DNA from: an uncultured Isosphaeraceae bacterium
GTDB lineage: Bacteria; Planctomycetota; Planctomycetia; Isosphaerales; Isosphaeraceae
Assembly: GCA_945957605.1 (NCBI GenBank)
Contig: CAMFLR010000013.1
Coordinates: forward strand, 1-64,000
Direction of reading: 5' to 3'
Length of the DNA stretch: 64,000 bases
Shown here: piece by piece, positions 53,464 to 60,767 of the stretch
Layout: every line of letters begins with the position of its first letter
Position numbering within the stretch: the first letter of the stretch is position 1
Notes under the pieces: model-generated
Seen by the model: the letters and a program-made list of their open reading frames with translations, nothing else
Databases searched by the model: none
Told to the model about the DNA's origin: nothing
Translations under genes and position numbers: made by a program

Positions 53464-54822
53464 ATGCCGCTTTCGCCCTGCACCGGGCCGATCCGCCGCC
53501 GGGAGTTCCTCCGACTGGGCACGCTCGCGCTGGGCGGCCTGGGACTGGATCGCCTGCTGGCTGCACGAGTTGTCGCGGGGCGGAGTGAGCCCGATACGTC
53601 GGTCATCCTTTTTTGGATGTGGGGCGGCCCGAGCCAGTTTGAGACGTACGACCCCAAGCCCAACGCTCCCGACTCGATTCGCGGGCCGTTTCGTCCCATC
53701 CCCACCGCTGTTCCGGGGATGGATATTTGCGAACTTTTTCCGCTCCAGGCTAAGGTTGCGGATAAGTTCTCGCTCGTCCGATCGCTGCATCACGAAATGT
53801 CGGCGCATAACGATGGCTCGATCGAACTGCTGACCGGCAAGACGCCAGCGCGGCCGGATCCGACCTCCACCGCCCTTTCCGACCACCCCGATTTCGGTAT
53901 GGTCGCCAGCCGTGTGCGCGGGGTTCGGGCCGATGGCATTCCGCAGTATGTCGGAATTCCTCGCCAGCCGTTCATGACGCGGCCGAACTATCTGGGCGTC
54001 GCACATACTGCGTTTCCCACCGGCGACCCCTCCATTGCCGGCTTCCGGCCGCCGAATTTGAGCATTGCTGCGGGCGTGGATGGGAAGAGGCTGGACGATC
54101 GTCGCAGCCTGATGGGGCAGTTCGACGGCCTTCGTCGCACGCTTGATGGGCAAGAGCGAGCGGATGCCGATCCGTTCCGTCAGGCGGCGTTTCAGATGCT
54201 GACGAGTCCCAAGGTCGCCGACGCGTTTGATCTCTCGCGCGAAGACCCAAGGCTACGCGATCGCTACGGCCGCCACCTTTGGGGCCAGTCGTGCCTGCTC
54301 GCGCGTCGATTGGCCGAAGCAGGGTCGACGGTGATCACAATCGATGCCCTCGCCCCGACCCTTTCCGATCGTTATTTTAGCTGGGATGATCATATTAACA
54401 CCCAGACGCGATGGAGTTTGAACGACGCGATGCGGTATCGCGCCCCGTTCGTTGACCAGGCGCTGGCGACGTTAATTGAAGATGTGCACGCGCGAGGGCT
54501 CGATCGCAAGGTGATGATCGTCGCCGTAGGTGAGTTCGGTCGCACGCCTCGTTTGGTGAATATTGAAGGGCTGCTGGGACGCGATCACTGGCCGTTTGCA
54601 CAATCGGCTTTGGTGAGTGGCGGCGGGTTGAGGATGGGTCAGGTTGTGGGTGCGACGGATCGTCGAGGTGAATATCCGGCCGACCGTCCGCTGACGCCGA
54701 AGGATTTGCTGGCGACGATGTATCGCCACCTGGGGATCGATCATCACGCCGAATTCCGCGACGTGGAAGGTCGGCCGTTCCCGATTCTCGCGCACGGCGA
54801 ACCGATTCGAGATTTGATCTGA
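53464..54822 (+). CDS. DUF1501 protein with twin-arginine-like start (orphan)
   Basis: 452 residues. The N-terminus RRREFLRLGTLALGG is a Tat-type signal. The DUF1501 domain shows sulfatase-like fold features: VILFWMWGGPSQFETYDPKP, LSLVRSLHHEMSAHNDGS-type region, CLLARRLAEAGSTVITID, VMIVAVGEFGRTPRLVNIEG, GRDHWPFAQSALVSGGGL and DLLATMYRHLGID. This family is abundant in planctomycetes and of unproven function. DUF1501 genes usually pair with a DUF1549/DUF1553 gene; here there is none, and the neighbours are a DUF1264 gene and small genes. The ribosome binding site is weak and follows a leader hairpin. Confidence 0.9.
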   Translation: MPLSPCTGPIRRREFLRLGTLALGGLGLDRLLAARVVAGRSEPDTSVILFWMWGGPSQFETYDPKPNAPDSIRGPFRPIPTAVPGMDICELFPLQAKVADKFSLVRSLHHEMSAHNDGSIELLTGKTPARPDPTSTALSDHPDFGMVASRVRGVRADGIPQYVGIPRQPFMTRPNYLGVAHTAFPTGDPSIAGFRPPNLSIAAGVDGKRLDDRRSLMGQFDGLRRTLDGQERADADPFRQAAFQMLTSPKVADAFDLSREDPRLRDRYGRHLWGQSCLLARRLAEAGSTVITIDALAPTLSDRYFSWDDHINTQTRWSLNDAMRYRAPFVDQALATLIEDVHARGLDRKVMIVAVGEFGRTPRLVNIEGLLGRDHWPFAQSALVSGGGLRMGQVVGATDRRGEYPADRPLTPKDLLATMYRHLGIDHHAEFRDVEGRPFPILAHGEPIRDLI

Positions 54823-54844
54823 AAAGTGGCCGCCGAGTTTTCGG

Positions 54845-55072
54845 CTACGATTTCTTCGCCAGGTGCTCGCGGAGCGCGGCGGTCACTTCGGCGACGATCT
54901 CCGGCGGTACGCCGTCGACCCACGGACCGCGTTCGAAAAAGCTTTCAAAGCTTTGATCACAGGCGGCACCGCTGGCGAATCGTACGGGGCCTTCCTTTTC
55001 GACCCACGTCAAATGATCGTCGTGAAGTTCGACGCCTTCTCGGTCCCATTCCCACCACTTTAGCATTGCCAT
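54845..55072 (-). CDS. Small acidic cytosolic protein, unknown (75 residues)
   Basis: 75 residues, rich in Trp, Glu and Asp (LKWWEWDREGVELHDDHLTW, then AEVTAALREHLAKKS). The start is 1 base after the stop of the gene at 55074-55580, so translation is coupled. No family is recognised. It is the last of three coupled small genes and converges on the DUF1501 gene. Confidence 0.65.
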   Translation of the reverse strand: MAMLKWWEWDREGVELHDDHLTWVEKEGPVRFASGAACDQSFESFFERGPWVDGVPPEIVAEVTAALREHLAKKS

Positions 55073-55073
55073 G

Positions 55074-55580
55074 TTATCTCCTCATGCTGCGCCGGACTTC
55101 TCCGAACAAATCGAAGCCGGCTGAGCCTGGAGCGATCGCGTGCGCGCGATTCGCGTGCTCGACCAGCAGTGGGTGAAATGGGTCTTCTATGCTTTCGGTC
55201 ATCGCGGCGATCATTTGCGCGTACACAACAATTACTTCAAGGAGTTGTCCAGAGTCGACGCCGGTTTCCCCGGGATAGGCTTCCTTGTAATACATCTTCA
55301 GGACACAGCCATTCAAAATGTAATAGTCATCGGTGGATCGATTGACGACATGCCAGAGGCCATCGATTTCGGCGGCTTTCTTGTCCACGAATTTGAGTTG
55401 CCAGAACTCCAGTTTCGTCACATCGTAGCGTGAGAGGAGTTCAAGGACGGGATCGGGCGGATGGTTAAAGGCGGGCTTTCGTCGCTTGCGAACTTTTCCC
55501 CACGCCCGAGTGTAATCGCGCTCTGCCGAATCTGACTTGCCTGCCGCGGCGATTGCGGCGACGAACTCATCGGCGGTCAT
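55074..55580 (-). CDS. Small cytosolic protein, unknown (168 residues)
   Basis: 168 residues without signal peptide or membrane segment. It is mainly helical with a central beta region (EFWQLKFVDKKAAEIDGLWH, DDYYILNGCVLKMYYKEAYP). It begins 3 bases after the stop of the membrane-protein gene at 55584 and ends 1 base before the next start. The small-domain layout recalls immunity-like proteins. No family is recognised. Confidence 0.68.
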   Translation of the reverse strand: MTADEFVAAIAAAGKSDSAERDYTRAWGKVRKRRKPAFNHPPDPVLELLSRYDVTKLEFWQLKFVDKKAAEIDGLWHVVNRSTDDYYILNGCVLKMYYKEAYPGETGVDSGQLLEVIVVYAQMIAAMTESIEDPFHPLLVEHANRAHAIAPGSAGFDLFGEVRRSMRR

Positions 55581-55583
55581 CAG

Positions 55584-55808
55584 TCATGCCCCGTCCTGGG
55601 TCATTGCGTAAATCAAACCAGCGGCTGTGAATCCTGCAATGAGCAAGGCAACGCCCAGGACCAGACCGATCGCCAGACCCCACCAACGGCCGATTAGCCA
55701 ACCAAGTCCCGTCAATCCCGCGGCGACGGCGAACAATCCTGCCACGACGGCCTGGAAAACGCGGGTTGCGTCTTGCCGAAACTTCGCAGATTTCTCAGCG
55801 TCGTCCAT
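55584..55808 (-). CDS. Small two-helix membrane protein, unknown
   Basis: 74 residues from ATG at 55808 (MDDAEKSAKFRQDATRVFQA). The longer frame to 55856 is less likely. Two transmembrane helices follow (AVVAGLFAVAAGLTGLGWLI and GLAIGLVLGVALLIAGFTAA), both Gly/Ala/Leu-rich. It is the first gene of a tightly spaced three-gene operon with two soluble proteins. Confidence 0.65.
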   Translation of the reverse strand: MDDAEKSAKFRQDATRVFQAVVAGLFAVAAGLTGLGWLIGRWWGLAIGLVLGVALLIAGFTAAGLIYAMTQDGA

Positions 55809-55885
55809 GTGATTGCTGGCTTGGGGGGTGAAGCTGGAATACTCGCAGATAGGCAAACTTTGTATATGTCAAATACATGATCATC

Positions 55886-56000
55886 GGGTAGCAGGAACGA
55901 CTTGTAGTCCGATCGCGGAGCGACAAGAGGACATTGCAAACGTCTTGGCGTTATCCTCTTGTGGCTGCGCCACCTGGACAACGAGTTGTCCAGGCCACCC
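55886..56000. repeat. Inverted-repeat element, copy E (115 bp), left arm degraded
   Basis: Left part GGGTAGC...GAACGACTTGTAGTCC with CGC-GGA-GCG and CAAGAGG has several mismatches. The right arm is intact: CCTCTTG, GTGGC-TGC-GCCAC, then CCTGGACAAC and GTTGTCCAGG around GA, and a CCACCC end. The C-to-T and G-to-A changes in the right stem compensate each other. It lies between the small operon and the MsrB gene. Confidence 0.87.
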
Positions 56001-56075
56001 GAATCTTTCCCCACGCTATTCCGATTCCAAGCGTAGGGATATGATAAATCGAGACGTAATTAGTTCAGCGTAAGA

Positions 56076-56735
56076 TTACTTCTTGATGGTCGCGGGAATG
56101 TCCTTCCCTTTGGGGTAGAACTTCATCGACAGCGAATTGACGCAATGGCGCGTGTTCTTGGCGGTGAATCCCTCGCCGAGGAACACGTGGCCGAGGTGGC
56201 CGCCGCAGTTGTTGCAGACGATTTCCGTGCGCGATCCGTCCTCGTCGGGAACTCGCTTCACCGCGCCGGCAATTTCGTCGTCGAAGCTGGGCCAGCCGCA
56301 TTCGCTGGCGAATTTGCTGTCGGACTTATAGAGCGGTGCGTTGCAGCGCCGGCAAACGTAGGTGCCGACTTCCTTGTTGTCGGTGTATTCGCCGATGAAC
56401 GCCCTTTCCGTCGCCTTCCGCAAGATAACGTCGGCTTCCGCGGTGGTGAGCTTGTTGAACTTGTCCACGGATTTTTCCGAAGAGGCGGCGGGCGGCTGCG
56501 ATTCTTTCTGAGCGGGTGCCGGAGGTTGCGATTCTTTTTGAACCGGCGTTGCTGGTTGCGATTCTGTTTGAACGAGTGACGTCGGCTGAATCGTGGTTTC
56601 GACTGTTCGGGTTTGGAGCGTAGTGTCGCCTGTCTGTTTCACTGTGGTTTCGCTTGTGCGATTCACCGTGGCTTCGCTGCAGCCGAGCAATGCGGTGAAC
56701 GACAGAAGCGCAATCGTATGGCGAATCTTCTTCAT
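56076..56735 (-). CDS. msrB: Lipoprotein methionine-R-sulfoxide reductase B
   Basis: 219 residues from ATG at 56735. A signal peptide with lipobox (LLGC) is followed by a Thr/Gln-rich region and tandem QKESQPPA-type repeats (about 55-85), then an MsrB domain. [20 protein letters not shown] and [17 protein letters not shown] provide the two zinc CxxC pairs and the fold. The catalytic Cys is in [13 protein letters not shown], and CGWPSFDD is characteristic. It reduces methionine-R-sulfoxide in exported proteins, in contrast to most cytosolic MsrB enzymes. The longer open frame to 56909 hides the signal peptide. It is divergent from the PEP-CTERM propeller gene. Confidence 0.9.
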   Translation of the reverse strand: MKKIRHTIALLSFTALLGCSEATVNRTSETTVKQTGDTTLQTRTVETTIQPTSLVQTESQPATPVQKESQPPAPAQKESQPPAASSEKSVDKFNKLTTAEADVILRKATERAFIGEYTDNKEVGTYVCRRCNAPLYKSDSKFASECGWPSFDDEIAGAVKRVPDEDGSRTEIVCNNCGGHLGHVFLGEGFTAKNTRHCVNSLSMKFYPKGKDIPATIKK

Positions 56736-57187
56736 GGTCTGATTCTCGTTGGATTGCACGCGAGGGATTGTCAAGGCGGCTTCGCGCCTGGCAATCCGCG
56801 GTGCGCTTCGAAACCCTGACGTTGGGCGATTCATTCCGCTACGAGGCACCGAATTTAGACTCAGCGCCATCTGCGATGGTACTCGTGATTGTCGCTCGAG
56901 CCAACACATTCATTACGGCGCTGGTTTGCGGTTGGTTTGTCTGATGCAAGTCGAAAGTTGTCCAAACGTCGCGACTAATGTGATACGGGCGACTTCGACC
57001 CCTTCGAAGGCGGTGCGTACTTGGGGTCAGTTTACGGCGCAAATGCAAGCGTGATTGCATGAAAAATGTGTCGCGAAACGGCTTTTTATCATGAGCAATT
57101 GCCGATTCATCGATGTCGTGTCAATGCAGTTCGTACTGTTATGTAGTAACCTCGACCTTTTGACATCGAAGTAAGGAAATTCGTGCA
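56736..57187. other. Divergent intergenic region
   Basis: About 450 bases between msrB and the NHL/PEP-CTERM gene. It must hold both promoters. No gene or clear hairpin is seen. AAGGAAATTCGTGCA immediately precedes the ATG at 57188. Confidence 0.45.
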
Positions 57188-58129
57188 ATGATTCGGCTTT
57201 TCCCCCTCGTTCTCGCGGTGGCGATCGTTGGTTCCAGCGTATCGTCGGCAATTGCTGGCCCCTCGATTTACGCGACGAGTTACTACTCGAATAGTGCGTT
57301 CGCGGTGAATTCGGATGGGACCACGACGGTCTTCAACACGCCGATTGCGCATGCGTCTGGCATTACGATTGATTCGGCCGGGAATGTTTATGTCGGGAGC
57401 GAGTCGGACAACTCGATTCTGAAGTTCACGGCTGCGGGAACGCTCATCGGCACGTTTACGACAGATCACATCAGTGCGCCGGTGGGGATGGCGTTCGACG
57501 CGGCGGGGCACCTGTTTGTTGCGAATAATTCGTCGGGAAATGTCACGGAATACACGTCTGGTGGTGCCTATATCACGACGTTCGCCACAGGCTTCAATGC
57601 GCCCGAAGGACTGCTGATTGACTCATCGGGCAATATTCTTGTGTCAGACATTCTCAACGGCGCCGGCAATGGTGTGGTGAAGAAGTTCAACTCGTCGGGA
57701 ACGTTTCTGAACAGTTTCTCGAACGGACTTAGCTATCCTGGCCAGATTGCGGAGGATAGCGCGGGGAATCTGTACGTGTCGAACGCGGGCGGTAATTTTA
57801 TTGGTAAGTACAATAGCGCGGGTGTCTATCAGGGACAGTTTGCATTCGGCACCGGCTCGAATGACTATGGTGTTGCCTACGACGCCGCCACGAACACGTT
57901 TTACCAGGGAACTTTCGGTCCCACGCCGAACAGTAACGGTGCGATCCAGCACTTCGACGCGAATGGTCAGTCGCTTGGTTATCTCGCGACCGACCAGCCC
58001 ACGGCTTACTTCATTGCGGTCGTGCCGACGGCCAGGCCCACGGGTGTTCCTGAACCGTCGACCATCGTCGCGGCGAGCATTGCTGGGGTGGTTGCGATCA
58101 CTGTGAGCCGACGTCGACGCACGGCTTAA
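57188..58129 (+). CDS. NHL-repeat beta-propeller with PEP-CTERM signal
   Basis: 313 residues. A signal peptide (LFPLVLAVAIVGSSVSSAIA) precedes six or so NHL/SMP-30-like repeats with patterns such as ITIDSAGNVYVGSESDNSIL, VGMAFDAAGHLFVANN, APEGLLIDSSGNILVSD and GQIAEDSAGNLYVSNAGG. They form a beta-propeller. The C-terminus VPEPSTIVAASIAGVV, a hydrophobic stretch and RRRRTA is a PEP-CTERM sorting signal. The mature protein is likely displayed on the surface; the ligand is unknown. It converges on the cation efflux gene. Confidence 0.9.
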   Translation: MIRLFPLVLAVAIVGSSVSSAIAGPSIYATSYYSNSAFAVNSDGTTTVFNTPIAHASGITIDSAGNVYVGSESDNSILKFTAAGTLIGTFTTDHISAPVGMAFDAAGHLFVANNSSGNVTEYTSGGAYITTFATGFNAPEGLLIDSSGNILVSDILNGAGNGVVKKFNSSGTFLNSFSNGLSYPGQIAEDSAGNLYVSNAGGNFIGKYNSAGVYQGQFAFGTGSNDYGVAYDAATNTFYQGTFGPTPNSNGAIQHFDANGQSLGYLATDQPTAYFIAVVPTARPTGVPEPSTIVAASIAGVVAITVSRRRRTA

Positions 58130-58180
58130 GCGGCTTGGATGTTCAGCTTGTGGGCGCGCTCGCGACGTTGCGGGCGCGTC

Positions 58181-59089
58181 TCACGCGTTTTCGCTTTGCG
58201 TGGGAGGTTCACCGTCGTCGGGTTCAACGTGGACGAGGACGTCTCGCACGGATGGGATTGAGTCGATCAGGTGGGCTTTCACGCGGTGGGCGATGGTGTG
58301 GCCTTCGCGGACGGTGAGGTTGGGGTCGACTTCGATGTGGATGTCGACGAGGAGGTCGAGTCCGGCTTTGCGGATTCGCAACTTTTCGACATTGCGCACA
58401 CCGGGGACGAGCTGGGCTTCGCTACGGGCGCGGGCGAGTGTTTCGGGATCGGCCTGGCGGTCCATCAGGCCTTGCACGTTTTCCCAGAGCAGGCTGGCAC
58501 CGACCCAGAAAATCGTCGCCGCGACGATGAATGCGGCGGCGTGATCGGCCCAGTGCCAGGCGGGTCCGCCCCAACGCGCAGCGGCCACGCCGAGAAGCAC
58601 GGCAACCGAGCCGAGGGCATCCAGGCGGTAATCCCAGGCGGTTGCGAGCAGGGCGGTTGAGCCGGATTGTCGCGCGATTCGGCTGGTGTACTGGAAGAGC
58701 ATTTCCTGGACGATTGCGCCCAACGCGGCGATTGCCAGCGTGAACGGTTTGGGGGCCTTGTAGGGGTTGCCAAACGCAGCGATGACGCCCCATCCAATGC
58801 CGACCGCAAGCGCCATCAGAATCAGGGCGATGAGCTGGCCTGCGAGGGCTTCGACACGTCCGTGGCCGTAGGGATGTTCGCGGTCGGCGGGGCGTTCGGC
58901 CCATTTCAGGGCGCAGAGAAGGAAGGTTGAAAGAACGGCGTCGACGAGTGAGTGCGCGGCGTCGGAAACGAGCGCGATCGAGCCGCCGAAGAGGCCGCCG
59001 CAAAGTTTGACCACACCGAGACCAATGCTGACGGAGAGGCCAAAGCTGGCCGCGCGTCGGCCTTGCTGATAAAGGACGTCGATGCTCAC
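58181..59089 (-). CDS. Cation diffusion facilitator (CDF) efflux protein
   Basis: 302 residues from GTG at 59089 (AAGGATC upstream). Six transmembrane helices and a C-terminal ferredoxin-like domain. Metal-site regions are IALVSDAAHSLVDAVLS in TM2, PADREHPYGHGRVEALAG after it, and AWDYRLDALGSVAVLLG in TM5. The C-terminal domain has LVPGVRNVEKLRIRKAG, LDLLVDIHIEVDPNLTV and VLVHVEPDDG. TM2 has HxxxD and TM5 DxxxD, a combination not typical of zinc-only exporters. It expels divalent cations in exchange for protons; specificity is unresolved. Confidence 0.9.
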   Translation of the reverse strand: MSIDVLYQQGRRAASFGLSVSIGLGVVKLCGGLFGGSIALVSDAAHSLVDAVLSTFLLCALKWAERPADREHPYGHGRVEALAGQLIALILMALAVGIGWGVIAAFGNPYKAPKPFTLAIAALGAIVQEMLFQYTSRIARQSGSTALLATAWDYRLDALGSVAVLLGVAAARWGGPAWHWADHAAAFIVAATIFWVGASLLWENVQGLMDRQADPETLARARSEAQLVPGVRNVEKLRIRKAGLDLLVDIHIEVDPNLTVREGHTIAHRVKAHLIDSIPSVRDVLVHVEPDDGEPPTQSENA

Positions 59090-59271
59090 AAATGAAGATC
59101 CTTCGCGCTGCCTGGTCGCCTCGTGGAGCTACAGGATACGCGAAAAGCAGCGCGAAGGGCTATGAGGAGTTTGTCGAGATTGTGGGAAAAAGAATGGCCG
59201 CAGGAGCGGCCGGGAATCGGTTCCCACGCAGAGCATGGGAACCAGATTAGATATTCATTAGTAAGAGAAAA

Positions 59272-60735
59272 TTACGCGAGGACTTCTTTGATCACGTTGC
59301 CGTGCACGTCGGTCAGGCGATAGTCGCGACCCTGGAAACGGTACGTAAGCTTCTTGTGGTCGATGCCCAGGAGATGCAGGATCGTGGCTTGCAGGTCGTG
59401 AATGTGCACGGGGTCGCGGGCGACGCTGAAGCCGAGCTCGTCGGATTCGCCATGCATCATGCCGCCTTTGATCCCAGCGCCGGCGAGCCACATCGTGTAG
59501 CAGTCGGGGAAGTGGTCGCGGCCAAGAAGGTTACCCGCGGCGGTGCGGCCTTCGCGGAACGGAGTGCGGCCGAATTCGCCGCCGCAGATGATCAGCGTTT
59601 CGTCGAATAGGCCGCGAGCCTTTAGGTCCTTGATAAGCGCGGCGATGGGCTTGTCCATCGTGGCACACTTCTTGGTCAGACCGTCGCGGATATCTTCGCC
59701 GGCGCCGGTGCCGTGGAAGTCCCAGCCCCAGTCGAAAAGCTGGACGTAGCGCACTCCGCCTTCGACGAGTCGACGTGCGAGCAAGCAGTTGTTCGCGAAG
59801 CTTGAGGCGCCTGGCTGTGCGCCATAAGATTCAAGCGTGTTCTTAGATTCGCGCGTAATATCCATCACCTCGGGGACGGCGGTTTGCATGCGGAATGCAA
59901 GCTCATATTGAGCGATGCGCGTCGCGGTTTCGGGATGGCCGAGATCGCGGGCCTGCATTTCGTTCAGGTCGCGCATGGCGTCGAGGCTCATCCGGCGCAT
60001 CGAGCGATCCATGCCGGCGGGGTCCGATGCGTAAAGCACCGGATCGCCCTTGGAACGGCACTGGACACCTTGGTAGACCGACGGCAAAAAGCCCGAACCG
60101 TAGGAGTTGAGGCCGCCGTTGGGTTGCACGCCGCTGGAGATGAGCACGACGAAACCGGGGAGATTCTGATTCTCGGAGCCGAGGCCGTAGGTGATCCAAG
60201 AACCCATTGACGGTCGGCCCGAACGGGGCGAGCCGGTGTAGAGCAGTAGCTCGGCGGGGGCGTGGTTGAACTGGTCGGTGTACATCGACCGGATCGTGCA
60301 GATATCGTCGGCGACGGTGTGCAGGTTGGGGACGGCGTCGGACATCCACACGCCCCCCTTGCCCCGTTTTTCAAACTTGCGTGGCGTGCCGAGCAGCTTG
60401 GGAACGCCCGACGTGAACGCGAACCGCTTGCCTTTGAGGAAGGCGTCGGGGCAGTCCTGACCGTTGCGCTTGACCAGCTCGGGCTTGTAGTCGAAGAGGT
60501 CGAGGTGCGGCGGCGAGCCGGTGAGATGCAAGTAAATGACGCGCTTGGCCTTCGCGACCATTGGCGGCTTTTTGGGCGCGAGCGGATCGACGACGTTGCT
60601 CGTCAGGTCATTCGCGCGGCTGGGCGAATCGTTCGCAAGCAGCGAGGCGAGCGCCATGGCGCCGATGCCGGCCTGGCTTTCCTTGAAGAAATGCCTGCGC
60701 GTGATGTGCTGGATCTGTTCGTCGCGCAAATTCAT
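59272..60735 (-). CDS. DUF1501 protein with twin-arginine-like start
   Basis: 487 residues. The N-terminus TRRHFFKESQAGIGAMALAS is Tat-like. Domain features: KRVIYLHLTGSPPHLDLFDY, DDICTIRSMYTDQFNHAPAE, LLLYTGSPRSGRPSMGSWIT, CLLARRLVEGGVRYVQLFDW, LIICGGEFGRTPFREGR and LLGRDHFPDCYTMWLAGAG. The stop of the upstream DUF1553 gene is 32 bases away on the same strand, the canonical planctomycetal pairing, so both are probably one operon. The function of the pair is not established. Confidence 0.92.
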   Translation of the reverse strand: MNLRDEQIQHITRRHFFKESQAGIGAMALASLLANDSPSRANDLTSNVVDPLAPKKPPMVAKAKRVIYLHLTGSPPHLDLFDYKPELVKRNGQDCPDAFLKGKRFAFTSGVPKLLGTPRKFEKRGKGGVWMSDAVPNLHTVADDICTIRSMYTDQFNHAPAELLLYTGSPRSGRPSMGSWITYGLGSENQNLPGFVVLISSGVQPNGGLNSYGSGFLPSVYQGVQCRSKGDPVLYASDPAGMDRSMRRMSLDAMRDLNEMQARDLGHPETATRIAQYELAFRMQTAVPEVMDITRESKNTLESYGAQPGASSFANNCLLARRLVEGGVRYVQLFDWGWDFHGTGAGEDIRDGLTKKCATMDKPIAALIKDLKARGLFDETLIICGGEFGRTPFREGRTAAGNLLGRDHFPDCYTMWLAGAGIKGGMMHGESDELGFSVARDPVHIHDLQATILHLLGIDHKKLTYRFQGRDYRLTDVHGNVIKEVLA

Positions 60736-60767
60736 ATGAGTGATCCCCTGCGTTGTCGCCTATGGGA

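Noticed and set aside
6134-56000. CRISPR array
   Set aside because: The repeats are widely dispersed single elements with internal inverted repeats. There is no regular spacing, no spacers and no cas genes.
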